Assembly: GCF_001598235.1 (NCBI RefSeq)
Contig: NZ_BCYO01000032.1
Coordinates: 1 to 41,567, forward strand
DNA from: Polaromonas jejuensis NBRC 106434
GTDB taxonomy: Bacteria > Pseudomonadota > Gammaproteobacteria > Burkholderiales > Burkholderiaceae_C
Length of the DNA stretch: 41,567 nucleotides
Reading direction: 5' to 3'
Positions 32,418 to 41,248 of this stretch are shown one piece after another. How positions within the stretch are numbered: position 1 is the first letter of the stretch; every line of letters begins with the position of its first letter. The notes beneath the pieces are model-generated. The model was not told where the DNA came from and made no database searches. It saw nothing but the letters and a program-made list of their open reading frames with translations. The position numbers and the translations under genes are program-made.

Positions 32418-33419
32418 ATGAACTTTCTCTCTTTCTTTCTGTCTCGACTCGCGAAGGCCCTGGTGGTCGTGCTGGGTGTCGTCATCCTGAACTTCTTCCT
32501 GGTCCGCATGGCGCCCGGCGACCCGGCCACCGTGCTGGCCGGCGAGGCCGGGGCCGGTGACGAGGTCTTCGTCACCCAGCTGCGCGAGCAGTTCGGCCTC
32601 GACAAGCCTGTCGTCGTGCAGTTGGGCCGCTACCTGGCGGGCGTCGCCCAGCTCGACCTCGGCTATTCCTATCGCAACCGGCTGCCGGTGCTGGACCTCA
32701 TCCTCGACCGGCTGCCCGCGACCTTCCTGCTCATGGGAGGCGCCTTCCTGTTCTCCATCGTGGTGGGCGTGGCGCTGGGTGTGTTGGCGGCCCGCACACG
32801 CTACGAGAACCGCCGACGCTGGCTTGACAGCACATTGATGTCCGGGGCGCTGCTGCTGTATGCCACGCCGCTGTTCTGGCTGTCGCTGATGGCCATCATT
32901 TTGTTCTCGGTGGTGCTCGGGTGGCTGCCAGCCTTCGGCATGGAGTCGATCGGCGCCAACCTGACCGGGCTGGATCGCGTGCTGGACATCGCCCGGCACC
33001 TGGTGCTGCCCACGCTGTCGCTCGGCTGCTTCTTCATGGCGGTGTACGTCCGGCTGACGCGCGCCTCGATGCTGGAGGTGATGGGCATGGACTTCGTCAA
33101 GACCGCCCGCGCCAAGGGCGTGCCAGCTCGCCGCGTGATTCGCGTGCACGTGCTGCGCAACGCCTTGCTGCCGGTCATCACCTTCGCCGGCATCCAGCTC
33201 GGCCAGATGGCGGGGGGCGCCGTGCTCACCGAAACCGTGTTCGCCTGGCCCGGCATCGGCCGCCTGATGTTCGATGCGCTGATGCAGCGCGACTACCAGT
33301 TGCTACTGGGCATCTTCTTCATGACGTCCGTCCTGGTCGTCGCCTTCAATCTGGTGACCGACATCGTCTATCGCCTCGTCGATCCACGCATCGCCGCCAG
33401 CCAAGGAGCCTCCACATGA
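32418..33419 (+). CDS. ABC transporter permease, DppB type (second system)
   Basis: Membrane subunit of 333 residues; start at 32418 is chosen for GGAG 7 nt upstream and the standard MNFLSFFLSRLAKALVVVLGVVILNFFLVRMAPGDPA N-terminus. The segment MAPGDPATVLAGEAG and the EAA loop DFVKTARAKGVPARRVIRVHVLRNALLPV (about 225-255) are DppB hallmarks, followed by GGAVLTETVFAWPGIGRLMFDA. The stop overlaps the next permease start (ATGA). Confidence 0.92.
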   Translation: MNFLSFFLSRLAKALVVVLGVVILNFFLVRMAPGDPATVLAGEAGAGDEVFVTQLREQFGLDKPVVVQLGRYLAGVAQLDLGYSYRNRLPVLDLILDRLPATFLLMGGAFLFSIVVGVALGVLAARTRYENRRRWLDSTLMSGALLLYATPLFWLSLMAIILFSVVLGWLPAFGMESIGANLTGLDRVLDIARHLVLPTLSLGCFFMAVYVRLTRASMLEVMGMDFVKTARAKGVPARRVIRVHVLRNALLPVITFAGIQLGQMAGGAVLTETVFAWPGIGRLMFDALMQRDYQLLLGIFFMTSVLVVAFNLVTDIVYRLVDPRIAASQGAST

Positions 33420-34255
33420 AGTCCTTTCTTCGCCGTTTCGCGCGCAACTACGGCGCGCTGTTTGGTGTGCTGATCTTCCTCGTTGTCGTGTTCCTTGCCG
33501 CCACCGCGTCGGTGTTCTACGAGGAATCCCCGTGGAACATGGTCGCCGCGCCGCTCGTCGCGCCCTTCACCGATGCAGCGCTGCCCTTCGGCACCGACAT
33601 GCTGGGGCGCGACCTCACGGCCGGCATGCTCTATGGCGCGCGCGTGTCGCTGCTGGTGGGCGTGGTGTCCACCGTGGTCGCCCTGGTGCTCGGCATCCTG
33701 GTCGGCGCCGTGGCGGGCTACAGCGGCGGCCGCATCGACGATGCGCTGATGCGCTTCACCGAGTTCTTCCAGACCATCCCGCAGTTGGCGATGGCGGTGG
33801 TGATCGTGGCCATCTTCAGCCCCTCGGTGGTGACCATCGTCGGCGCGATTGCCGTGGTGTCCTGGCCGCCGGTGGCGCGGCTCGTGCGCGCCGAGTTCAT
33901 GAGCCTCAAGCAGCGGGAGTTCGTCCAGGCCGCCGTGGTGATCGGCCAGAAGCCGCTGCGCATCATCCTCACGCAGATACTGCCCAACGCACTCTCGCCC
34001 ATCATCGTCACGGCCTCTTTCATGGTGGCCACGGCCATCCTGACCGAGTCTTCGCTGTCCTTCCTCGGGCTGGGCGACCGCAACATGATGAGTTGGGGTT
34101 TCATGATCGGCGCCTCGCGCACCATGCTGCGCGAGGCCTGGTGGATGAGTGTGTGGCCCGGCGTGGCGATTCTGCTGACCGTGCTCGCCATCAACCTGAT
34201 CGGCGAGGGTCTCAATGACGCCCTCAATCCGCAACTGCGCAAGCGCGGCGAATAG
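33416..34255 (+). CDS. ABC transporter permease, DppC type (second system)
   Basis: Second membrane subunit, 279 residues, with AAGGAG upstream of the overlapping ATG. Features are LPFGTDMLGRDLTAGMLYGARVSLLVGVVSTVVA, GYSGGRIDDALMRFTEFFQTIPQLAMAVVI, the EAA loop REFVQAAVVIGQKPLRIILTQILPNAL (about 180-205) and SLSFLGLGDRNMMSWGFMI. Unlike the first system's DppC it has no Thr/Pro-rich tail. It precedes the fused ATPase by 10 bp. Confidence 0.92.
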   Translation: MKSFLRRFARNYGALFGVLIFLVVVFLAATASVFYEESPWNMVAAPLVAPFTDAALPFGTDMLGRDLTAGMLYGARVSLLVGVVSTVVALVLGILVGAVAGYSGGRIDDALMRFTEFFQTIPQLAMAVVIVAIFSPSVVTIVGAIAVVSWPPVARLVRAEFMSLKQREFVQAAVVIGQKPLRIILTQILPNALSPIIVTASFMVATAILTESSLSFLGLGDRNMMSWGFMIGASRTMLREAWWMSVWPGVAILLTVLAINLIGEGLNDALNPQLRKRGE

Positions 34256-34265
34256 GAGCCTCCCC

Positions 34266-35924
34266 ATGCCAAACTTCCTTCCATCCCAAGCGTCGCTGCT
34301 GTCCATCCAGGAACTCAGCATTGCCCTGCCGCAGGGCGCGGACCGCCCGTATGCCGTGCAGGACATCTCATTCGACCTGCGGCGCGGAGAAATCCTCTGC
34401 ATCGTCGGCGAATCAGGCTCGGGCAAGTCCATGAGCTCCAACGCCATCATGGGCCTGCTGCCACCCGGGCTCGTGCCGCAAACCGGCCGCATCCTGTTCC
34501 AGGGGCGCGACCTGCTGCTGCAGGACGAGACCACCCTGCTCGGCATGCGCGGCAAGGACATGGCCATGGTGTTCCAGGAGCCGCTGTCGGCGCTGAATCC
34601 CCTGATGACCGTGGGCGAGCAGATCGCCGAGGTCATGCGCGTGCACCGGAGCCATGATCCGCAGGCCTGCGAGCGCCGCGTGCTGGAGCTGCTGGAGTTC
34701 GTGGGCCTGCCCGACCCCGTGACACTGCGCCACAGCTACCCGTTCCGCCTGTCGGGCGGCCAGCGCCAGCGCGTCGTCATCGCGATGGCCCTGGCGCTGG
34801 AGCCCAGCCTGCTGATCGCCGATGAGCCCACGACGGCGCTGGACGTGACGACGCAGGCGCAGATCCTCGCACTGATCCGCCGCATCCAGCGGGAAAAAGG
34901 CATGGGCGTGATGTTCGTCACCCACGACTTTGGTGTGGTCGCGGAGATCGCCGACAGGGTGGCGGTCATGGAAAAGGGCCGCTTGGTGGAGATCGGCCCC
35001 GCCTACCAGGTGCTTAATCAGCCCCAGCACCCGTATACCCGACGTCTTATTGGCGCCGTCCCCCACGGACTCGCACGCAAGGCATCGTCCGCGCAGTCCG
35101 AGACCGTGCTGGAGGTTCGCAACCTGCGCAAGACGTATGCCACCGGCGGCGGCTGGTTCGCCCCCAAGCGCGTCGTCCATGCCGTGAATGACGTGAGCTT
35201 CAGCGTGCGGCGCGGCGAAACACTGGGGATCGTCGGCGAATCGGGTTCCGGCAAGTCCACCATCGGCAAGTGCCTGCTGCGTTTGACCGGAATCGACGGG
35301 GGGCAACTGCTGTTCGACGGCTGCGATCTGGCCACCCTCAGCGAGCGCCAGTTCCGCCCATTGCGCAAGGACGTGCAGATGATCTTCCAGGATCCCTTCG
35401 CGTCGCTGAATCCGCGGCACACCGTTGGCCGGATCATCTCCGATGGGCCTGTCGCCAACGGCGTGCCGACCGCCGAAGCGCACCGGCGAACCCGCGAACT
35501 GCTGGAACTGGTAGGGCTGGAAGCCTCGGCCTTCGACCGCTACCCCAACCAGTTTTCGGGCGGCCAGCGCCAGCGCATCGGCATCGCACGCGCCCTAGCG
35601 CTGCAGCCCAAGCTGATCGTCGCCGACGAGTCCGTCTCGGCGCTGGACGTTTCGGTGCAGGCCCAGGTGCTGGAATTGCTGGCCCGGCTGCAAAAGCAGC
35701 TGAATCTGGCGCTGGTGTTCATCACGCATGACCTGCGGGTGGCGGCCCAGATCTGCCACCACGTCATCGTGATGCACTGCGGCGGCGTGGTGGAGTCTGG
35801 CCCTCCGTCGCGGATCTTCGACGCGCCGGAGCACGACTACACCCGTCGCCTGATCGCCTCGATTCCCGGCAAGGCGTGGGAGCCGCCCGTCACTGCGCCC
35901 GCGGCTGCGGCCGCCCGTGCCTGA
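34266..35924 (+). CDS. Fused double ABC ATP-binding protein, DppD-DppF (GsiA-like architecture)
   Basis: Single polypeptide of 552 residues with two complete ATPase domains. The ATG has TAGGAG upstream. Domain 1 (about 10-260) has GESGSGKSMSS, FQEPLSALNPLM, LSGGQRQRVVIA, LLIADEPTTALDVT and FVTHDFG. Domain 2 (about 280-535) has GESGSGKSTIGKC, FQDPFASLNPRHTV, FSGGQRQRIGIARAL, IVADESVSALDVS and FITHDLR. Walker B of domain 2 reads DES instead of the usual DEP, but the catalytic glutamate is kept. Fusion matches glutathione importer GsiA and several opine or peptide systems, so a glutathione- or gamma-glutamyl-like ligand is conceivable but not shown. Confidence 0.93.
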   Translation: MPNFLPSQASLLSIQELSIALPQGADRPYAVQDISFDLRRGEILCIVGESGSGKSMSSNAIMGLLPPGLVPQTGRILFQGRDLLLQDETTLLGMRGKDMAMVFQEPLSALNPLMTVGEQIAEVMRVHRSHDPQACERRVLELLEFVGLPDPVTLRHSYPFRLSGGQRQRVVIAMALALEPSLLIADEPTTALDVTTQAQILALIRRIQREKGMGVMFVTHDFGVVAEIADRVAVMEKGRLVEIGPAYQVLNQPQHPYTRRLIGAVPHGLARKASSAQSETVLEVRNLRKTYATGGGWFAPKRVVHAVNDVSFSVRRGETLGIVGESGSGKSTIGKCLLRLTGIDGGQLLFDGCDLATLSERQFRPLRKDVQMIFQDPFASLNPRHTVGRIISDGPVANGVPTAEAHRRTRELLELVGLEASAFDRYPNQFSGGQRQRIGIARALALQPKLIVADESVSALDVSVQAQVLELLARLQKQLNLALVFITHDLRVAAQICHHVIVMHCGGVVESGPPSRIFDAPEHDYTRRLIASIPGKAWEPPVTAPAAAAARA

Positions 35925-35972
35925 CCCACCCTTGTCTTTGCCATCTGGCTCTATCTTCTTGGAGGACTGCGA

Positions 35973-36836
35973 GTGACTCTCTCGAACTTCGGCATTGCCG
36001 GCGTGCAGATGTACGTTTCGGCATCCCATGACAACGTCGAACGCATGGGCGGCTACATGCAGCACATCCGCAAGCGCTTCCCCTGGGTGCGCATGGTGCT
36101 GTTCCCCGAGTTGTGCCCGCTGGGCCCAGGCCGCGACAAGGCCGAGCCGCTGCCCGGGCCGACCGAGGACCGCCTGCGGGAGCTGGCGCGCGAAACCGGG
36201 CTGTGGCTGATCCCTGGGTCGATGTTCGAAGCGGTGGACACCCCCCAGGGCACCGTCGTGTACAACACCACTCCGGTGATCGATCCCCACGGGGACGTGG
36301 TGGCGCGCTGCCGCAAGCTGTTCCCGTTCCGCCCCTACGAGGAGGGCGTCGAGGGCGGCACTGAGTTCTGCGTGTTCGACGTGCCCGACGTGGGGCGCTT
36401 CGGCGTGTCCATCTGCTACGACATGTGGTTCCCCGAAACGACCCGATCCCTGGTGGCCTTGGGCGCGGAGGTGATCCTCCATCCCACCATGACCGACACC
36501 ATCGACCGCGACGTCGAACTCGCCATCGCCCGCGCCTCGGCGGTGACCAACCAGGTCTATTTCTTTGACATCAACGGCGTCGGCGACGGCGGCGTTGGCC
36601 GTTCCATCGTCTGCGACCCCTCCGGCTACGTGCTGCACGAATCGCAGGCCGGCGACGAGATCGTCGCCATCGACGTGGATCTGCAACGCGTGCGCCGGGA
36701 GCGGGAGCGCGGCCTGCGCACCTTGGGGCAGCCTCTGAAGAGCTTCCGCGACCGCGCCTGCGATTTTCCCGTGTACGAGCGCCGCGCCACGGACGGCTAC
36801 CTCCAATCCCTTGGCCCGCTGGTCAAGCCCACCTGA
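35973..36836 (+). CDS. Carbon-nitrogen hydrolase (nitrilase superfamily amidase)
   Basis: Amidase/carbamoylase-type enzyme of 287 residues with the Glu-Lys-Cys triad visible: Glu46 (LFPELC), Lys115 (CRKLFPF) and Cys148 (SICYDMWFPE). The start is GTG at 35973 with GGAG 8 nt upstream. The family works on the side-chain or terminal amide of small molecules: N-carbamoylputrescine, N-carbamoyl amino acids, omega-amides, formamide. The sequence does not follow the AguB pattern closely, so I do not name a substrate. The RKLFPFRPYEEGVEGG segment after Lys115 is an active-site loop. It lies 48 bp after the fused ATPase and 41 bp before the ATP-grasp gene, linking amide hydrolysis to the second ABC importer. 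Confidence 0.9.
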   Translation: MTLSNFGIAGVQMYVSASHDNVERMGGYMQHIRKRFPWVRMVLFPELCPLGPGRDKAEPLPGPTEDRLRELARETGLWLIPGSMFEAVDTPQGTVVYNTTPVIDPHGDVVARCRKLFPFRPYEEGVEGGTEFCVFDVPDVGRFGVSICYDMWFPETTRSLVALGAEVILHPTMTDTIDRDVELAIARASAVTNQVYFFDINGVGDGGVGRSIVCDPSGYVLHESQAGDEIVAIDVDLQRVRRERERGLRTLGQPLKSFRDRACDFPVYERRATDGYLQSLGPLVKPT

Positions 36837-36877
36837 ACATGCCTCGCCGTCATAAGAAAAACCATGGAGTACGCATC

Positions 36878-38329
36878 ATGAGCCAGAAGATCAGGACCAT
36901 CGCCGACATGCTGCTGATGTTCCATCGCAACGAGCGCCCGATTTACTTCATCAGCGCCACCAATTTCAACCTGCTCGGCATCGATCGGTGGGTCAACCGC
37001 TTCCGCTACATCAGCTACATCGACTGCTTCGACGGAAGACACCCCAACGTCTTCGTGCCCGGCGAAACGCCCCACGATGAGTTCGAGTCCATCGAGGACA
37101 TCAACAACTATCTCCTGCAGCACAAGGAGGTGATCGACCTGATCGAGCGGCGAGGAGGCCGCCCCGTGGCCACTTTCCTGATGTTCGACGAGAAGACCGA
37201 GGCGTTGGCGAAGGAACTCGGCATGGACGTGTGGTTCCCGCCCGCCGCCCTGCGCCAGCGCTGCGACAACAAGATGGAGACCGTGCGGATCGGCAACAAG
37301 GCTGGCGTGCGCTCGGTGCCGAACACGCTGCAGAAGGTCACGAGCTACGCGGAACTCCTCCGGGTGGCCGAGGGTGCGGGACTGGGGACGGATCTCGTGG
37401 TGCAGTCCGCCTTCGGCGACTCCGGCCACACGACCTTCTTCATCGCGAGCGAAGCCGATTTTGAAAAACACAAGGAAGACATCGTCGGTGAGGCCGAGGT
37501 CAAGATCATGAAGCGCATCAATTGCCGGGGCGCCACATTGGAAGCGTGTGCCACGCAGTCCGGCACGCTGGTGGGCCCGCTGTTGACCGAGGTCGTGGGG
37601 GCGCAGGAACTGACGCCCTACAAAGGGGGCTGGTGCGGGAACGAAATCTTCCCTGGCGCCTTTTCCGAGCAGGTGCGGGCGAAGGCGCGCGCCATGGCCG
37701 AGCGCTTCGGCAACCAGTTACTCGAGGAGGGCTACCGCGGCTACTTCGATCTCGACTTCCTGGTGGATCAGGACACGGGCGACGTCTATCTAGGAGAGCT
37801 CAACCCCCGCATCTGCGGTGCCAGCCCGATGACCAACCACGCGGCCTTCGCCTACGCCGATGCGCCCTTGTTCCTGTTTCACCTGCTGGAGTTCTCGGGC
37901 GTGCCCTTCGACCTCAACGTCAAGGAGATCAACGACCGCTGGGCCCGGCCGGAGTTCATCGACTCGTGGTCGCAACTGATCATCAAATCCACCTCCAACC
38001 AGATCGACCAGGTGGTCAACGCGCCCCCCACCGGCATCTACCACATGGCCGGCGACGGCACCATCGGCTACCAACGCTTCGACTACGAGCGGCGTGCCAT
38101 CGACTCGGAGCGCGAAGCCTTCTTCCTGCGTATCACGGGGCCGGGCGACTACCGCTACCAGGGCGCAGATCTCGGAATTCTCATCACGCGGGGCCGGGCG
38201 ATGAACGACAACTTCCGTCTCAACGTGCGTTCCCGCGACTGGATCCGGGGCATTCAGCGGCTCTACGCTGGCAAGCCCATCGTGAAGCAGGAGCATGTCC
38301 CCACGCCAGGCACCTTCAAGATCCTCTAA
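36878..38329 (+). CDS. ATP-grasp ligase of unassigned function (biotin-carboxylase-like fold)
   Basis: Protein of 483 residues; start at 36878 is preferred over an upstream ATG at 36839 because GGAG lies 8 nt before it. The ATP-grasp core is visible: the hinge helix RCDNKMETVRIGNKAGVRSVPNT (about 128-150), LVVQSAFGDSGHTTFFI (glycine-rich ATP-loop region, about 173-189), and the magnesium-binding strands YFDLDFLVD (289-297) and VYLGELNPRICGASPMTN (303-320; Glu307, Asn309). No biotin carboxyl carrier or carboxyltransferase gene is near, so acetyl-CoA-type carboxylase function is unlikely. ATP-grasp enzymes join a carboxylate to an amine or thiol through an acyl phosphate. Lying between two amidases, it probably makes or activates an amide/peptide bond in a small molecule. 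The N-terminal ~90 residues are not recognised. Confidence 0.82.
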   Translation: MSQKIRTIADMLLMFHRNERPIYFISATNFNLLGIDRWVNRFRYISYIDCFDGRHPNVFVPGETPHDEFESIEDINNYLLQHKEVIDLIERRGGRPVATFLMFDEKTEALAKELGMDVWFPPAALRQRCDNKMETVRIGNKAGVRSVPNTLQKVTSYAELLRVAEGAGLGTDLVVQSAFGDSGHTTFFIASEADFEKHKEDIVGEAEVKIMKRINCRGATLEACATQSGTLVGPLLTEVVGAQELTPYKGGWCGNEIFPGAFSEQVRAKARAMAERFGNQLLEEGYRGYFDLDFLVDQDTGDVYLGELNPRICGASPMTNHAAFAYADAPLFLFHLLEFSGVPFDLNVKEINDRWARPEFIDSWSQLIIKSTSNQIDQVVNAPPTGIYHMAGDGTIGYQRFDYERRAIDSEREAFFLRITGPGDYRYQGADLGILITRGRAMNDNFRLNVRSRDWIRGIQRLYAGKPIVKQEHVPTPGTFKIL

Positions 38330-38333
38330 GACC

Positions 38334-39362
38334 ATGACCGTCCACGAAGTTCATTTTCCGGTGCGCTTTGAGGCTTCCGTCGAGGACCAGCCGGGGCCGC
38401 TGTGGAAGGCCCGGTTCGATCGGTACTGGCCCGCCTATCGCACCTGGTTTCTGCGCACGGCCACCGTGGGTCGCCCCACCTACCTGGACTGCCGCCGCGC
38501 CATGCGCCAGCACATGCCCGAACTCGTACCGGTGTGGGAATCGCTGGTGGATCTGGCTGGCGGGGGCGATGTCGAGGCGCGCTTTCTGTCCCTGTGGTGC
38601 CCGCCCCCGTACATCGGCGGATGCACCCAGGCGGTGTGGCTCGACCCCACGGGCCATGAGGAGCCCGCGCTGCTGCGCAACTACGACTATGCCCCGGCCC
38701 TGCTCGAAGGCAATTGGGTTGCCACACGCTGGCTCGGGCCGCGCGTGGTGGCGATGAGCGATTGCTTGTGGGGCGCGCTCGACGGCATCAATGAGGCAGG
38801 GCTGGCCTGCTCATTGTCATTCGGCGGCCGCGCGGTATCTGGCCAAGGCTTCGGAGTCCCGCTGGTATTGCGCTATGTGCTGGAAATGGCAACGACGACC
38901 CGCGAAGCTGTCCGCATGCTCGAGCGCCTGCCGGTGAGCACGACCTACAGCATCACGATGCTCGATCGCCAGGCCGACTGGGCGACCGTCTTCGTCGCAC
39001 CCGACAGAAAGGCCGAGGTCGTCCGCCAGGCAGTCGTCACCAACCATCAACGGGACATCGAGTGGCCCGAGCATGCCAAGGCAACCCGGTCCGTGGAAAG
39101 GCAGAGCTGGCTCGCGGCCCGCGTCGCCCAGCCGGGAAGCGCCCAGGATATTGCGATGGCCCTGATGTCTCCGCCGATGGTTCAGGACGCTTATCAACGT
39201 GGCTACGGAACCCTCTACACCGCGTCCTACCGGCCCCGCAGCGGCGCCATCGGATTGCTCTGGCCGGGGAGCGAGCCCTGGATGCAATCGGTCGCCGATT
39301 TCAAGGAGGGCCAGCGCGACATCGTCTTCCCACCCCCCCCGGCTGCGGTGGGGAGCACTTGA
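38334..39362 (+). CDS. C45-family autoproteolytic N-terminal-nucleophile acyltransferase/amidase
   Basis: Resembles isopenicillin-N acyltransferase, Tan and related C45 proteins, which self-cleave before a cysteine that then becomes the nucleophile for amide hydrolysis or acyl transfer. Here the likely processing site is Gly96/Cys97 in YIGGCTQAVW. The RNYDY motif follows at 115-119, then GALDGINEAGLACSLSFGG (about 148-166), all typical of the family. The total is 342 residues with a ~96-residue alpha chain. The ATG at 38334 is 4 bp after the ATP-grasp stop and lacks a clear Shine-Dalgarno, so it depends on translational coupling. A ligase and an amidase made together suggest reversible acylation of an amine, or processing of a conjugated metabolite. 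Substrate unknown. Confidence 0.85.
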   Translation: MTVHEVHFPVRFEASVEDQPGPLWKARFDRYWPAYRTWFLRTATVGRPTYLDCRRAMRQHMPELVPVWESLVDLAGGGDVEARFLSLWCPPPYIGGCTQAVWLDPTGHEEPALLRNYDYAPALLEGNWVATRWLGPRVVAMSDCLWGALDGINEAGLACSLSFGGRAVSGQGFGVPLVLRYVLEMATTTREAVRMLERLPVSTTYSITMLDRQADWATVFVAPDRKAEVVRQAVVTNHQRDIEWPEHAKATRSVERQSWLAARVAQPGSAQDIAMALMSPPMVQDAYQRGYGTLYTASYRPRSGAIGLLWPGSEPWMQSVADFKEGQRDIVFPPPPAAVGST

Positions 39363-39374
39363 CACCGAATCCGC

Positions 39375-40892
39375 ATGTCCGTCAAAGCGAGCCTGCTCTC
39401 TGAACTGCTGCTGCAAAAGCGCGCCTGGGTTCCCGGGGGGCGCAATGGCGAATGGATGCACCGAGAACTCTATGAACTGATCAAGGGCGAGATCCTCGAG
39501 GGTTCGTTGTCTGGCGGCAGTCGGCTACCGCCTTCGCGTGTGCTGGGGCAGGAGCTCGGGGTATCTCGCAACACGGTGCTCTACGCCTTCGACCAGTTGC
39601 TCGCCGAAGGCTACGTGACGGCCACCGTGGGACGCGGGACTTTCGTGGCCGACGTTCCTCTGCGGCCTGCGCGCCATCCCTCCCTCGACCCCGCCGCCCC
39701 GTTCGGCGAACTTCCCGCGTCCAGCTCTCCCACCCTCTCCGCGCGGGGTACCCAGCTTCTCGCCCGACGCGGTGCATCGGATCGCCAATGGGGCGCATTC
39801 GCGGCTGGCGTCCCTGACGTTTCACTCTTTCCCCGCAAAGTCTGGCTGCGCCTGCTGAACAGACATTGGCGCCGCCCCAGTTCCGAGACACTGAGCTACA
39901 GCACCGTAGGCGGGCACCCGGCGCTGAGGCGTGCTCTGGCGGAACACCTGCATCTCGCCCGTTCCGTGCGTTGCGAACCCGAGCAGATCGTCATTACCTC
40001 GGGGATCCACCAAGCGATCGACGTCGTGTCCCGCCTGCTGGGCGACCCGGGCGACCGCGCCTGGATGGAAGATCCCGGCTACTGGGGCACGCGCAGCGTG
40101 CTCGCGAGCAATGGTATCGAAGTCGTCCCGGTGCCTGTCGATTGCCATGGCATGGCGCCCAGTGAACAACAGTTCCATGGTCCTGCGCCACGCTTCATCT
40201 TCACCACCCCTTCCCACCAATACCCCCTGGGGATGTCCATGAGCGTGCCTAGGCGGCTCATGCTGATCGACTATGCCCAGCGGACAGGCTGTTGGATCGT
40301 CGAGGACGACTACGACAGCGAGTTTCGCTTCGAAGGCCGCCCGCTGGCATCGCTGCAAGGACTGGACAGCCATGAGCGCGTCATCTACATGGGCACCTTC
40401 TCCAAGACCTTGTTTCCGGGTCTGAGAACCGGCTACATGGTCCTGCCCAAGTCCATCGCCGTGTGTGCAACGCAGGCCCTGTCGGAGCTGTATCGCGAAG
40501 GGCAACTCGTCCAACAGGCGGCGTTGGCCGATTTCATGGCCGAAGGTCACTACGCTGCGCACATCCGCCGCGTTCGCCACCTGTACGCCAAACGCTACGC
40601 CCTTTTGCGCCAGGCGATCACTCGCCACTTGGGCCCGAACTGGCCCGTCGCTTCGCAGGATGCGGGACTGCATCTGGTGCTCCTGCTGCCCGACGAGTTG
40701 GACGATGTGCGCATCAGCAACGAAGTTCGAGCCCAGCAGATTCTCGCGCGGCCGCTGTCGCACTACTACCAAAGCCCAGAAAAGGCACGCAGGGGCCTGC
40801 TGCTGGGCTATGCATGTGTCCCCGAAGACCTTATCGATCAGGGAGTCCAGGTCATCGCACGAGCGATCGGCACCGCTCACTCGCCACGATAG
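39375..40892 (+). CDS. MocR-family regulator: GntR winged helix fused to class I aminotransferase domain
   Basis: Transcription factor of 505 residues. The winged helix (about 25-92) contains LPPSRVLGQELGVSRNTVLYAFDQLLAEGYVTATVGRGTFV. The aminotransferase-like effector domain (about 135-500) has YSTVGGHPALRRALAEHL, TSGIHQAIDVVSRLL, MEDPGYWG and the EDDYDSEFRF segment. Lys344 in GTFSKTLFPGLRTGYM is the PLP-Schiff-base lysine. MocR members such as GabR, PdxR and TauR sense PLP plus an amino compound and bind spaced direct repeats. It follows the C45 gene by 12 bp in the same direction, so it is probably part of that operon. The paired direct repeats upstream of gabT (12710-12744) are a plausible target. 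GabR would be the obvious name if GABA were the effector, but that cannot be shown here. Confidence 0.9.
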   Translation: MSVKASLLSELLLQKRAWVPGGRNGEWMHRELYELIKGEILEGSLSGGSRLPPSRVLGQELGVSRNTVLYAFDQLLAEGYVTATVGRGTFVADVPLRPARHPSLDPAAPFGELPASSSPTLSARGTQLLARRGASDRQWGAFAAGVPDVSLFPRKVWLRLLNRHWRRPSSETLSYSTVGGHPALRRALAEHLHLARSVRCEPEQIVITSGIHQAIDVVSRLLGDPGDRAWMEDPGYWGTRSVLASNGIEVVPVPVDCHGMAPSEQQFHGPAPRFIFTTPSHQYPLGMSMSVPRRLMLIDYAQRTGCWIVEDDYDSEFRFEGRPLASLQGLDSHERVIYMGTFSKTLFPGLRTGYMVLPKSIAVCATQALSELYREGQLVQQAALADFMAEGHYAAHIRRVRHLYAKRYALLRQAITRHLGPNWPVASQDAGLHLVLLLPDELDDVRISNEVRAQQILARPLSHYYQSPEKARRGLLLGYACVPEDLIDQGVQVIARAIGTAHSPR

Positions 40893-40992
40893 CGATGATC
40901 GAACTGTGCCATCTCCTTGATTGATATATGACCCTCGTGCTTCCCTGGATGGGGGCGCACGCCACCGCCAACCCCATAGCGTTGACTTGTTG

Positions 40993-41034
40993 GACTTGGC
41001 GACTGCCGCCGTTGCCGATGTTGAATGCCAAGTC
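40993..41034. repeat. Inverted repeat downstream of the MocR gene
   Basis: GACTTGGC (40993-41000) is the exact reverse complement of GCCAAGTC (41027-41034), with 26 bases between. It may be a weak transcript-end hairpin for the long operon or a site upstream of the small membrane-protein gene. There is no T-run after it. The rest of 40893-41053 shows nothing else. Confidence 0.35.
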
Positions 41035-41053
41035 GCTGGGCTAGACTTCGTTC

Positions 41054-41248
41054 ATGGCTAAACCATCGGCTACTAATTTATTTCGTAAATGGTCAATCTT
41101 GTGCGGCCTCTGTGTGGTTGCAACTGTCGCAGTTTTGTACGGGCGTCCCGTATATGACATAGCGCGTATGGAGTGGTGTTTTCACAAGGGCGGCGAGTGG
41201 GAGCACGAAGCTGGTTGCATTATTGAGCCTGCGCCTAGCAAACCTTAG
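41054..41248 (+). CDS. Small hypothetical single-pass membrane protein
   Basis: A 64-residue frame with a basic N-terminus, one hydrophobic span (WSILCGLCVVATVAVLYG, about 13-30) and a short C-terminal tail containing WCFHKGGEWEHEAGC. The Cys-x(3)-GG-x-W-x(4-5)-C pattern recalls small secreted or membrane hypothetical proteins seen in proteobacteria, which supports a real gene. There is no Shine-Dalgarno before the ATG, and base composition is AT-richer than the rest of the window. Function unknown. Confidence 0.45.
   Translation: MAKPSATNLFRKWSILCGLCVVATVAVLYGRPVYDIARMEWCFHKGGEWEHEAGCIIEPAPSKP

Noticed and set aside
36878..38329. Biotin carboxylase subunit
   Set aside because: Only the ATP-grasp fold is shared; no carrier protein or carboxyltransferase gene is near and the context is amide chemistry.
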